Shown: positions 9,732 through 17,566, counted from the first letter of the stretch. The stretch is DNA of 44,567 bases from Nitrospiraceae bacterium UBA2600 (GCA_002339325.1 DDKK01000039.1:1-44567), one strand, 5' to 3'. A program made the numbers and translations. Notes: generated by a model not told the origin, from the letters alone.

Positions 9732-9737
9732 ATTATA
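9732..9737 (-). promoter_or_regulatory. Predicted -10 box (TATAAT) of aroK operon
   Basis: A perfect TATAAT on the minus strand sits 6 nt before the aroK ATG. Transcription would start at or within one base of the start codon. No convincing -35 is visible. The lack of any purine-rich ribosome site supports a leaderless transcript. Confidence 0.55.
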
Positions 9738-9880
9738 AAATATTCCGGCTCTTGCTGGCTAAAATAATCCCTTTCAGAGCTTTTCTTCTTGCGATTTACT
9801 TACCTTTTCGATGTTGTAAATTTTTCAACAAATTATACATAATAATATCACTCAATTTATCCATAATCTGGAGGAGAGAA

Positions 9881-11098
9881 ATGTTAATCGTTCAAAAGTA
9901 TGGAGGCACTTCTGTTGCAAATATTGAAAGAATAAAGGCTGTTGCTGAAAGAGTCTCGAAAACTGCTAAGGAGGGGCACAAAGTTGTAGTAGTTGTCTCT
10001 GCAATGGCAGGAGAGACAGATAAATTAATAGGACTTGCAAATCAGGTATGCGAAAATCCACCTGAAAGAGAAATGGACTTGCTTCTTTCATCAGGAGAAA
10101 GGGTTACCTCTGCCCTTACTGCAATGGCACTTCACGGATTAGGACACCGGGCAATTGCTCTTACAGGACGACAGATGGGAATAATAACAGATGCAGTTCA
10201 CACAAAAGCAAAAATTGAAAAGATAATAGCCACAAGAGCTGTCAAAGCCCTGGAAGAAGGATATATCGTAGTAGTGGCAGGTTTTCAGGGTATTACGGAA
10301 GATGAAGATGTAACAACTCTTGGCAGAGGAGGCTCAGACCTTACAGCTGTAGCAATTGCCGCTGCCTTGAATGCCGATTTATGCGAAATATACACCGATG
10401 TAGACGGAGTTTACACAGCAGACCCAAACATCGTTCCCGAAGCAAAAAAGCTTGATAAGATATCCTATGAAGAAATGCTTGAACTCGCATCCCTTGGTGC
10501 AAAGGTTCTTCAGACAAGGTCTGTGGAATTTGCCATGAAATACAATGTGCCTGTAGTGGTTCGTTCAAGCTTTAATTACAATCCCGGAACCTTAGTAACA
10601 AAGGAGGATAAAGATATGGAAAAAGTGGTAGTATCAGGTATTGCCCACGATAAAAATCAGGCAAAAATAACCATAGTAAAAGTTCCCGACAAACCTGGAA
10701 TTGCCGGAAAACTTTTCAGAACCATTGCCGATGCCAATATTGTTGTGGACATGATAGTTCAGAACATAAGCAGTGATGGAAAGGCGACGGATATATCATT
10801 TACCGTTCCCAAAACCGATGCAAAAAAAGCTCTTGATATAACCGAAAAACTATGCAAAGAGCTTGGCGCTGAAAAAGTATTGCTTAATGAAGGCATTGCC
10901 AAGGTTTCAATAGTCGGAGTTGGAATGAGAACCCACTCTGGAGTGGCTGCTCAGATGTTTGAGGCTTTAGCAAAGCATGGTATCAACATAATGGCAATCA
11001 GCACCTCAGAGATAAAAATATCCTGCCTAATCGACGCAAAATACACTGAGCTTGCCGTGCGAGTTCTGCATGATACATTCAAGCTTGGCGGTGAGTAA
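9881..11098 (+). CDS. lysC: Aspartate kinase
   Basis: Aspartokinase commits aspartate to lysine, threonine and methionine synthesis. I place the start at the ATG at 9881 because a strong GGAGGAG lies just before it (9870-9876) and the product then begins MLIVQKYGGTSVANIERIK, the family N-terminus. The longer open frame from 9752 adds non-conserved residues. The resulting 405 residues match the monofunctional Bacillus-type enzyme. The kinase domain carries KYGGTSV, and two C-terminal ACT domains (one starting IVKVPDKPGIAGKLF) mediate feedback inhibition. The stop overlaps the argJ ATG (TAATG). The divergent gap to aroK (9726-9880) holds no other gene. Confidence 0.94.
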   Translation: MLIVQKYGGTSVANIERIKAVAERVSKTAKEGHKVVVVVSAMAGETDKLIGLANQVCENPPEREMDLLLSSGERVTSALTAMALHGLGHRAIALTGRQMGIITDAVHTKAKIEKIIATRAVKALEEGYIVVVAGFQGITEDEDVTTLGRGGSDLTAVAIAAALNADLCEIYTDVDGVYTADPNIVPEAKKLDKISYEEMLELASLGAKVLQTRSVEFAMKYNVPVVVRSSFNYNPGTLVTKEDKDMEKVVVSGIAHDKNQAKITIVKVPDKPGIAGKLFRTIADANIVVDMIVQNISSDGKATDISFTVPKTDAKKALDITEKLCKELGAEKVLLNEGIAKVSIVGVGMRTHSGVAAQMFEALAKHGINIMAISTSEIKISCLIDAKYTELAVRVLHDTFKLGGE

Positions 11099-12282
11099 TG
11101 GAGTTTCCATCGCCTAAGGGATTTGAATACGCCGTAACAGAGGCAGGTATAAAATATCATAACAGAAACGACCTTGCCCTTATTTTCTCAAAAAAACCTG
11201 CTCAAGTTGCGGGAGTGTTCACAACTAACCAGATTAAAGCAGCACCGATAAAATTATGCATGAAGAGAATAAAGTCTGGCGTTGCCCAAGCAGTTATAAT
11301 TAACAGCGGCAATGCAAACGCATGCACCGGTAAAAAGGGAATAGAAGATGCTGAGGAGATTACAAAAAAAGTTGCCGAAAAACTGGGCATAAATCAAAGT
11401 CTGGTCTATCCTCTTTCTACTGGCGTGATTGGTAATCCTATGCCTATGGAGAGAATTATTCCAGCGGTGGACAAACTCATAGAAAATATCGGTAAAGCAG
11501 AACCCATTCAAATAGCCCAAGCCATGATGACTACCGATACATTCCCCAAAATGTTCTCAAAACAGATTGAAGCGGAAAATGGTATAATCACCGTTCTTGG
11601 AATATGCAAAGGAGCAGGAATGATTGCTCCAAATATGGCAACTATGCTTTGTGTTATTCTTACGGATGCCAAGATTGACTCTGAAATTCTTAAAGACACT
11701 CTAAAATTCGCCGTATCTGACAGTTTTAACTCTATTACGATTGATGGTGACATGTCAACAAATGACACTGTGCTTTTACTTGCTAATGGAGAATCGGAAA
11801 CAGCAAAAATAGACAGAAAAAGTAAGTTGTTTAAAGTTTTCAGGGAAGCAATTCATGAAACCTGTCTCGAGCTCTCAAAAATGATTGTGAAAGATGGAGA
11901 AGGTGCGACTAAGTTTATCACTATAAATGTGAAAGGAGCTAAAACATCATCAGATGCAAGGAGAATAGCCAAAACAGTTGCAAACTCTCCTCTTGTGAAA
12001 ACAGCCTTCTACGGTGGAGACCCAAACTGGGGAAGAATCATTGCTGCCATAGGTTACTCTGGAGCATCTGTAAAGGAAGATAAAATTGAAATTTACATGG
12101 GTGGTGTATGTCTTTTTTATAGGGGGTTGCCGACCATGAAGGAAACTGAAATAGAAGAATTATTAAAAGAAAGGGAGATTGAAGTCTTAATAAATCTAAA
12201 TGAGGGGCATGGAAAGGCAAGAGTTTTTACTACTGACCTTTCAGAAGAGTATGTGCGGGTAAACTCTGCCTATAGAACATGA
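11098..12282 (+). CDS. argJ: Bifunctional glutamate N-acetyltransferase / N-acetylornithine acetyltransferase
   Basis: ArgJ recycles the acetyl group in arginine synthesis and may also acetylate glutamate. The precursor self-cleaves before a conserved threonine, here Thr182 in GMIAPNMATML, giving alpha and beta chains. Other family signatures are IINSGNANACTG, TDTFPK and the GGDPNWGRIIAAIGYSG segment near the C-terminus. The length of 394 residues is normal. Translation is coupled to lysC through a 1-nt overlap. Whether it is mono- or bifunctional cannot be read from sequence alone. Confidence 0.94.
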   Translation: MEFPSPKGFEYAVTEAGIKYHNRNDLALIFSKKPAQVAGVFTTNQIKAAPIKLCMKRIKSGVAQAVIINSGNANACTGKKGIEDAEEITKKVAEKLGINQSLVYPLSTGVIGNPMPMERIIPAVDKLIENIGKAEPIQIAQAMMTTDTFPKMFSKQIEAENGIITVLGICKGAGMIAPNMATMLCVILTDAKIDSEILKDTLKFAVSDSFNSITIDGDMSTNDTVLLLANGESETAKIDRKSKLFKVFREAIHETCLELSKMIVKDGEGATKFITINVKGAKTSSDARRIAKTVANSPLVKTAFYGGDPNWGRIIAAIGYSGASVKEDKIEIYMGGVCLFYRGLPTMKETEIEELLKEREIEVLINLNEGHGKARVFTTDLSEEYVRVNSAYRT

Positions 12283-12293
12283 GATTTGTTTTA

Positions 12294-12323
12294 TTGACAA
12301 TATCTGCTGAAATATTCTATTTT
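12294..12323 (+). promoter_or_regulatory. Predicted sigma-70 promoter of the sigma-54 activator gene
   Basis: A perfect -35 TTGACA (12294-12299) is followed after 18 nt by TATTTT (12318-12323). The predicted transcript start, about 12330, is immediately before the ATG at 12332, implying a leaderless or almost leaderless mRNA. There is no Shine-Dalgarno sequence. Confidence 0.55.
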
Positions 12324-12331
12324 TAACTGCA

Positions 12332-13624
12332 ATGGGCTTTTTAAGATCCTTTAGCGTGCTTGTTGTCTCTGACGAGGCAGAAAAGCTTTACAAAATATTC
12401 GACTCCATAGGCATTACTCTCAGAAAAACGAGTAAATCTAAGACTTCTTCATCAACAACACTATACCTATACGACATTGCCTTTCTGGACATAGACTCTG
12501 AAGGATGGGAAAAAAGACTTTTAGAGTTAAAACAATACATGCCTGTAATAGCCTTCGGTAAGCCTCAGATTGAAAAAGCTGTTAAGTCCATGAAGCTTGG
12601 AGCATTAGACTTTCTTAAAAAACCTTTAAAAGACGAATCGGTAAGAGAGATTTTCCAGAATTTTAAGGATAAACCAAAAGTTGAAATAGATGGACTTATT
12701 GGAATTAGCAGAATAATGGAAGATGTATACTGTGGAATAAGAAAAGCTGCCCTTACTGATAGCAATGTTCTCATAACAGGCGAGTCTGGAACAGGAAAAG
12801 AACTCGTTGCCAGAGCAATTCATAATCTAAGCGAAAGGCAGACTAATCCCTTTATAGTCATAAACTGTTCAGCCATACCAGATACACTTCTTGAGTCAGA
12901 ACTTTTCGGTTTCGAAAAAGGTGCTTTCACAGGCGCAAACTACACTAAAAAGGGGCTTGTAGAGTGGGCAGATGGAGGAACTCTCTTTTTTGACGAAATA
13001 GGCGATGTATCTCCTCTATTTCAGACTAAAATATTGAGAGTTATTCAAGAGGGAGAATTCATAAAAATAGGAGGAAGTCATCCCATAAAGGTAGACGTAA
13101 GATTTATCGCTGCTACCAACAGGGACTTACCAAAAGCATGCCGAGAAGGTTCTTTCAGAGAAGACCTGTTTTACCGATTAAATGTAATTCATATTGAAAT
13201 TCCTCCACTGAGAAACAGAAAAGAGGATATTCCCTCTTTAACCGAATTTTTTATTAAAAAGCATTCAGCTAAAAGAAAAGACTTATCTATTAAAGGAATT
13301 ACTGAAGAAGCTCTTGATACTTTAATGAATTACTCATTTCCAGGAAACGTAAGAGAGCTGGAAAACATAATTGAACGGGCTATAGCCTTTACAAACTCCT
13401 CTGAGATAACCGTAAAAGACCTTCCGGCCTATTTAATTAAAACTTCTGCCACAAAGAAAACCCAGCAAGGCAGCTTACGGGAAGCATTAGACCTTTTCGA
13501 AAAAGAGCTAATATGGTCTGCCCTGCAGAAAAGCAGAGGAAACATCTCTAAGGCAGCAGACCTACTGGGAATACACAGACAGCAGCTTCAAAGAAAGCTA
13601 AAACAATTTAAAATCGCCACATAA
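12332..13624 (+). CDS. Sigma-54-dependent transcriptional activator (NtrC family) with atypical receiver domain
   Basis: This is a bacterial enhancer-binding protein of 430 residues. Residues 7-110 form a receiver-like domain with candidate phospho-Asp53 and Lys97, but the second acidic-pocket residue is Ser13, no Pro follows the Asp region, and the usual Thr/Ser is replaced in VIAFGKP. The AAA+ domain is complete: Walker A GESGTGKE (150-157), the sigma-54 contact loop GAFTGA (197-202), Walker B GGTLFFDEIG (215-224) and arginine finger region FREDLFYRLNV. A Fis-type helix-turn-helix lies at about 403-424. No histidine kinase is adjacent. The gene points straight at a sigma-54 promoter 140 nt beyond its stop, which it probably controls. 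Confidence 0.9.
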   Translation: MGFLRSFSVLVVSDEAEKLYKIFDSIGITLRKTSKSKTSSSTTLYLYDIAFLDIDSEGWEKRLLELKQYMPVIAFGKPQIEKAVKSMKLGALDFLKKPLKDESVREIFQNFKDKPKVEIDGLIGISRIMEDVYCGIRKAALTDSNVLITGESGTGKELVARAIHNLSERQTNPFIVINCSAIPDTLLESELFGFEKGAFTGANYTKKGLVEWADGGTLFFDEIGDVSPLFQTKILRVIQEGEFIKIGGSHPIKVDVRFIAATNRDLPKACREGSFREDLFYRLNVIHIEIPPLRNRKEDIPSLTEFFIKKHSAKRKDLSIKGITEEALDTLMNYSFPGNVRELENIIERAIAFTNSSEITVKDLPAYLIKTSATKKTQQGSLREALDLFEKELIWSALQKSRGNISKAADLLGIHRQQLQRKLKQFKIAT

Positions 13625-13633
13625 TTTTTATCT

Positions 13634-13652
13634 GAAACAAATAGTTGCATCT
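13634..13652 (+). promoter_or_regulatory. Candidate enhancer (UAS) site 1
   Basis: This site has the pattern GAAACAA-N3-GTTGCA. The same pattern recurs 64 bp downstream, about six helical turns, so both would face the same side. Its centre is about 148 bp before the predicted sigma-54 transcript start, a usual enhancer distance. It includes a short CAA-N4-TTG dyad. Confidence 0.5.
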
Positions 13653-13697
13653 CCAACAAGCTAAATAAGGTTTTCTAATGCCATTAATATAAAAAAT

Positions 13698-13716
13698 GAA
13701 ACAATCTGTTGCACTA
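13698..13716 (+). promoter_or_regulatory. Candidate enhancer (UAS) site 2
   Basis: This is the second copy of GAAACAA-N3-GTTGCA, identical to site 1 at all 13 defined positions and different in the 3-nt spacer. Its centre is about 84 bp before the predicted sigma-54 start. Confidence 0.5.
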
Positions 13717-13764
13717 TATCTTTTTCTTTTAGGAAAAAGCATTGACATTGTTGAATTTAATTTG

Positions 13765-13780
13765 TGGCATCTGTATTGCA
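13765..13780 (+). promoter_or_regulatory. Sigma-54 (-24/-12) promoter of the TauE operon
   Basis: TGGCAT, 5 nt, then TTGCA, with exactly 10 nt between the invariant GG and GC. This closely matches the consensus TGGCAC-N5-TTGC. Predicted transcript start is about 13791, leaving a leader of about 190 nt before the transporter gene. The intergenic stretch 13625-13981 is otherwise occupied by the two enhancer-like repeats, a small hairpin (13866-13883) and one doubtful short ORF. Confidence 0.8.
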
Positions 13781-13814
13781 TCAAAAAATGATAATGCGAA
13801 AGGTGTGGAAAAAA

Positions 13815-13940
13815 ATGAAAGATTTGCTTGTATCAATAACTTTTTCAAAACCAAAGGAGTTTGACAGACTTCAGAGAAAGTCTGAGAAAAGCAAAAGGAA
13901 GGGAGGTGAGAAAAAGAAAGGCTCAAGATGTAATTCGTAA
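13815..13940 (+). CDS. Possible 41-residue basic leader peptide
   Basis: A short open frame begins with an ATG in the leader of the sigma-54 transcript and runs 41 codons to a TAA. The product begins MKDLLVSITFSKPKEF and its second half is very Lys/Arg-rich. A weak GGTGTGG lies upstream. A small hairpin (AGACTT-N6-AAGTCT) is inside it. There is no known family. It may be chance; its position between promoter and main gene is the only reason to list it. Confidence 0.2.
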   Translation: MKDLLVSITFSKPKEFDRLQRKSEKSKRKGGEKKKGSRCNS

Positions 13941-13981
13941 TCTTTTAATCTAAAAAAGAAAATTAAGGAGGAGGCTGTGGG

Positions 13982-15250
13982 ATGAGTAAATTTAGAAAAC
14001 TTTACGAACTTATGATGGCCGGTGCCATATACCAGGCCAAGTGGGAAAAACAGATGTCCGATAACATCCTGAAAAACAAGAAAAGACTTCTTATTCTGAT
14101 TGCTCTTCTATCCCCCATACTGCTTGTATCATTTCTTGGTGCAGCAGATTTTCTCGGCGGAAAATCTGCTTACGCACCATCTCATTACACTACAACAGTA
14201 TTTATCGCATCAATAGCTGTAGGACTTGCAGCAGGACTAATCACGGGCTGTATCGGTGCAGGCGGTGGATTTATCATTGCTCCTGCATTGATGGCCGCAG
14301 GAGTTAAAGGAATTCTGGCAGTCGGAACAGACCAGTTTCATATCTTTGCAAAAGCCATAATGGGAACGGTTATACACAAAAAACTTGGTAACGTTTGCGT
14401 TGGACTTGCAATTGCTTTTGTTATTGGCTCTATATTAGGAGCAACAACGGGTGGATATATTCAAAGGTCCATATATAACTGGGACCCTGTAGCAAGTGAG
14501 GCATTCATAAGTATAGTATACGCTATAATACTTGGTTTTCTCGGTTTTTATGGTTTGAGAGACTATATTAAACTTAGCAAGGCCCGCAAAAAAGGTGCAC
14601 AGGCTGGTGGAGATGCCCATGGAGATGCTCATGGCGGTCCAATGACAACAACTCAACTGGCCATTAATATTCAGAAGATTAATATCCCTCCAATGATTTC
14701 CTTTGACGAGGACTTTGGTGGAAGAAGAATATCTTGGCTTTTTGTCGCAGCCTGCGGATTTCTCGTAGGTCTTCTTGCAGCCGTGATGGGTGTAGGCGGT
14801 GGATTTGTAACATTCCCACTGTTTGTCTATGTTCTTGGTGTCTCTACGCCTACAACAGTTGGAACAGATATTCTTCAGATTATATTTACTGCCGGTTACT
14901 CCTCCATAACCCAGTATGCCATCTATGGTTATGTTTTCTATACACTTGCAATGGGACTTCTGCTTGGCTCACTCATTGGAATCCAGATTGGCGCACTTAC
15001 AACAAAAGTTGTTCCCGGTATGGTTATAAGAGGATTCTGGGTTCTTACAATTCTGGCAGGTTTTGCAAACAGAGCAAGTGTTGTTCCTGACAAACTAAGA
15101 AGTCTTGAGATATGGAATGTCTCAAAAGAATTATGCGATATAATCATACTCGTTGGAAATGTTGTATTCTGGATAGCTGTTGGAGGCTTTGCCGTATGGG
15201 TTATGGGAAGCTTCTTTAAGAATTTAAAAGCCTTTAGAGAGGAGGGATAA
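13982..15250 (+). CDS. TauE/SafE family anion transporter
   Basis: This 422-residue membrane protein belongs to the TauE/SafE family, whose members move sulfite, sulfoacetate or other organic and sulfur anions. It shows the family's internal duplication: GAGGG (92-96) followed by VGTDQ (114-118) in the first half, and GVGGG (270-274) followed by VGTDI (293-297) in the second. About nine hydrophobic segments are visible. It has an unusual 35-residue charged N-terminus before the first helix. The loop between the halves contains GGDAHGDAHGG (209-219), a possible metal-binding stretch. The start is fixed by AAGGAGGAGG 7 nt upstream. It is the first gene of a three-gene sigma-54 operon. The substrate is not determinable here; a sulfur oxyanion is a guess from family and lineage. 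Confidence 0.85.
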   Translation: MSKFRKLYELMMAGAIYQAKWEKQMSDNILKNKKRLLILIALLSPILLVSFLGAADFLGGKSAYAPSHYTTTVFIASIAVGLAAGLITGCIGAGGGFIIAPALMAAGVKGILAVGTDQFHIFAKAIMGTVIHKKLGNVCVGLAIAFVIGSILGATTGGYIQRSIYNWDPVASEAFISIVYAIILGFLGFYGLRDYIKLSKARKKGAQAGGDAHGDAHGGPMTTTQLAINIQKINIPPMISFDEDFGGRRISWLFVAACGFLVGLLAAVMGVGGGFVTFPLFVYVLGVSTPTTVGTDILQIIFTAGYSSITQYAIYGYVFYTLAMGLLLGSLIGIQIGALTTKVVPGMVIRGFWVLTILAGFANRASVVPDKLRSLEIWNVSKELCDIIILVGNVVFWIAVGGFAVWVMGSFFKNLKAFREEG

Positions 15251-15251
15251 G

Positions 15252-15998
15252 ATGGCTGCTGACAAAAAACATCTAACCTGGGGAATAATTCTGCTTATAA
15301 GCTTTGTAGGAGTTCTTGTACTCATATTCCTGCCAATCTACGGTCAGGGGCAGAACGGACTTGAATACAGTGATGACCTCTTTAACAAACTTGCAAAAGG
15401 CTCAGCCTATCAAATTCCAAAACTGAAAAAAGATGTGGAGAAATATAAAGGAAAGCCCCTTGATGTTGTGGTTGATGCTAAAAAGGCAGGTGATAAGCCT
15501 GGCGATGCAGAGGCAAGGGCACAGAGAATTGCCAAAGTCTTCACAATAAATGGTGCAACTGCCGAAGTTGATGGTTCAAAGGTGCACATTAAAGGCGATT
15601 TCGGAGCTATCATGGCAGCTGCCCTTGAAGACTCAGACTATATGTATAATAATAAGGGTGATTTTATAAAGAAAAAATATGACGTCTCCGATGATGAAAA
15701 AATGAAACAGATGTTCAGACAGTGGCACAATGCTCTAAGCCTTGTAAATAAGAAACTTACCCTTGACAAAAAAGCTGAAGATGCTAATTTTGTAAAAAAT
15801 GTTATCACAAAAGCAATTGAGCCTGCATACAACTTCTACGGCATTCCTGCCGTCAAGATAACTGAAAAGGCAGGTGTTGCAACAGGAGTTCTTGTTTTCT
15901 ATGTAATCTACACAATCTGGTATGGTTTTGGAGTGCTCTATTTGTTTGAGGGTTTAGGGCTTTCCACAAAGAAAGCAAAGGTAAAGAAGGAGGTCTAA
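15252..15998 (+). CDS. Unknown two-helix membrane protein of the TauE operon
   Basis: I do not recognise a named family. The 248-residue product has one transmembrane helix at about 9-29, a hydrophilic Lys/Asp-rich domain of about 170 residues, and a second helix at about 204-230 followed by a short basic tail. Both ends would lie in the cytoplasm and the central domain outside the inner membrane. Residues 80-120 (EARAQRIAKVFTINGATAEV onward) look like a small alpha/beta unit. Its ATG lies 1 nt after the transporter stop, with the ribosome site AGGAGG inside the transporter's last codons, so tightly coupled expression is expected. It may be an accessory or sensor subunit of the transporter; that is inference. 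Confidence 0.75.
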   Translation: MAADKKHLTWGIILLISFVGVLVLIFLPIYGQGQNGLEYSDDLFNKLAKGSAYQIPKLKKDVEKYKGKPLDVVVDAKKAGDKPGDAEARAQRIAKVFTINGATAEVDGSKVHIKGDFGAIMAAALEDSDYMYNNKGDFIKKKYDVSDDEKMKQMFRQWHNALSLVNKKLTLDKKAEDANFVKNVITKAIEPAYNFYGIPAVKITEKAGVATGVLVFYVIYTIWYGFGVLYLFEGLGLSTKKAKVKKEV

Positions 15999-15999
15999 A

Positions 16000-16830
16000 A
16001 TGGCAATTGGCGCATGTCCTTTAACAAAACTGGATAAAATACTTCTGTCAACTGACGGCTCTGAAGCAGCTAAATTTGCCGCTCAGGCAGCAGTTGAACT
16101 TGCTAAACCTTGCGGAAGTGCTCTGTATGCTATTTGCGTAGCAGAAGTTCCGATTTTTGCCGCCGAATTTATAGAGACTCTTCCACAGGCTGTTGATGCC
16201 ATTGAAAAGAGGGCGAAAAAAGCTCTTGACGAGGTAAAAGAAATTGCTGACAAGGCAGGAGTTAAATGTGAAACAATCAGTTACACAGGACCTGAACCCT
16301 ATAAATACATCATTGATGAAGCTATTAAAAACAGTGTAGACCTTATAATTATCGGTAAAAAAGGCGTAATGCTTGGAGCAGTAGGTAAAAAGGTTATAGG
16401 AAATGCACCCTGCAAGGTGCTTGTTGTTCCCGTTGGAGCAACTCTTAGATTCGATAAAATCCTTCTTGCCACAGACGGCTCTGTATATAGCAGTATGGCA
16501 GCTTCTGAAGCTATTGGAACGGCTAAGAGATTTAATAGCGAACTAATTGCCCTATCCGTTGCAAAGAGCGACAATGAATTGGCCTTTGCTGAGGAAGCAG
16601 TCAAAGCTGTAAAAGGTTCAGCTGAAAGTGAAGGAGTAAAAATTCAAACAGTTGTGCTTAAAGGCGAACCCTTTGAACAGATTGCAGAAGTGGCAAATAA
16701 AAATGCCGTAGGACTCATAGTTATGGGCACGTATGGCAAAACTGGTATTGAAAAATTCTTCCTCGGAAGCGTTACAGAGAGAGTTATTGGAACAGTTGCC
16801 AGGCCTGTGCTTGTAGTAAAGAAGAAATAA
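16000..16830 (+). CDS. Tandem universal stress protein (two UspA domains)
   Basis: This 276-residue soluble protein has two UspA domains, each starting with a KILL(S/A)TDGS strand (residues 13-21 and about 152-160). The second domain ends with GTYGKTGIEKFFLGS, a perfect G-x2-G-x9-G-S nucleotide-binding motif. The first has GKKGVMLGAVGKK instead, which breaks the spacing, so only the second domain is expected to bind ATP. It is the last gene of the sigma-54 operon, 1 nt after its neighbour and preceded by GGAGG. Usp proteins often associate with transporters and may report energy or stress status to them; such a role here is inferred. Confidence 0.9.
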   Translation: MAIGACPLTKLDKILLSTDGSEAAKFAAQAAVELAKPCGSALYAICVAEVPIFAAEFIETLPQAVDAIEKRAKKALDEVKEIADKAGVKCETISYTGPEPYKYIIDEAIKNSVDLIIIGKKGVMLGAVGKKVIGNAPCKVLVVPVGATLRFDKILLATDGSVYSSMAASEAIGTAKRFNSELIALSVAKSDNELAFAEEAVKAVKGSAESEGVKIQTVVLKGEPFEQIAEVANKNAVGLIVMGTYGKTGIEKFFLGSVTERVIGTVARPVLVVKKK

Positions 16831-16837
16831 AAGATTA

Positions 16838-16873
16838 TAAAGCCCTGTCATTCCCAAAAATGACAGGGCTTTA
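16838..16873. terminator. Bidirectional intrinsic terminator between usp and ubiE
   Basis: A perfect 15-bp inverted repeat (16838-16852 with 16859-16873) surrounds a 6-nt loop, with a GCCCTGTCA core and A/T-rich ends on both sides. It lies between two convergent genes and should stop transcription from both. Confidence 0.9.
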
Positions 16874-16883
16874 TTTAAAAAAT

Positions 16884-17558
16884 TTACTTTACTCCTATGT
16901 ATAAATGAACGCAACCAAAGCTTAACGAATATGCCTTAGTATCTCTAAATCCGCTCTCCTCAAGCAGCCTTACAAACTCTCTTGGCCGATAAAAATTCTT
17001 AATTGATTCTGCAAGATATTCATAGGCTGACCGATTAGAAAAAAGCGATGCTATAAAAGGCACCACTTTTTTCAAATAGAAAACATAAAGATGTTTTAAT
17101 GAGTTTTCAGGAAGAGAGAATTCAAGAATAACAACTCTTCCATCTTTCTTTATTACCCTGTAAATCTCTTTCAAAGCCTCTTGAGTTTTATGCATATTCC
17201 TTATACCAAAAGCACAGGTAACCACATCAAAAACAAAATCTCCGAAAGGAAGCTGATAGCCAGAGGCAACTGTAGCAATATAATTTTTTTTGTCTTTAAG
17301 CTTTTCTTTGCCGAAATACAGCATCTCAAAGCTTATATCTGCACCGATTACTTTTACATTTTCCTTTAAAATAACTTTAGTTGAATCTGCTGTTCCAGCA
17401 GCAAGGTCTAAAACGAGCTTTGTATTTTCATCAATAGCACTCTTTGCCATCTTCTTTCTCCAGTAAATATCTTGGCCAAGAGATAGCAATCTGTTAAGAA
17501 AGTCGTATTTATGGACAATTCTGTCGAACATTAGCCTTATTTTTTCAGTCTCGTTCAT
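16884..17558 (-). CDS. ubiE: Demethylmenaquinone methyltransferase (UbiE/MenG)
   Basis: This SAM-dependent methyltransferase performs the C-methylation of demethylmenaquinone. The SAM motif I is LDLAAGTAD, followed by ADIS and ML, with the UbiE signature TCAFGIRNM and the later region YLAESIKNFYRP. I chose the ATG at 17558 (MNETEKIRLMF) rather than the in-frame TTG at 17564, because a TATAAT at 17572-17567 would start transcription at about 17560, inside the TTG version. The product is then 224 residues, normal for the family. It indicates a quinone-based respiratory chain, most likely menaquinone in an anaerobe. Confidence 0.9.
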   Translation of the reverse strand: MNETEKIRLMFDRIVHKYDFLNRLLSLGQDIYWRKKMAKSAIDENTKLVLDLAAGTADSTKVILKENVKVIGADISFEMLYFGKEKLKDKKNYIATVASGYQLPFGDFVFDVVTCAFGIRNMHKTQEALKEIYRVIKKDGRVVILEFSLPENSLKHLYVFYLKKVVPFIASLFSNRSAYEYLAESIKNFYRPREFVRLLEESGFRDTKAYSLSFGCVHLYIGVK

Positions 17559-17566
17559 ATCCAAGA

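Noticed and set aside
9752..9880. N-terminal extension of aspartokinase
   Set aside because: The extension is not family-like, and a strong ribosome site lies directly before the ATG at 9881.
14734..15090. 118-codon ORF in another frame inside the TauE gene
   Set aside because: Low-complexity Cys/Ser-rich product without a ribosome site; it is a shadow of the transporter gene.
17559..17564. TTG start of ubiE
   Set aside because: The predicted transcript start falls inside it; the ATG two codons later fits the family N-terminus better.
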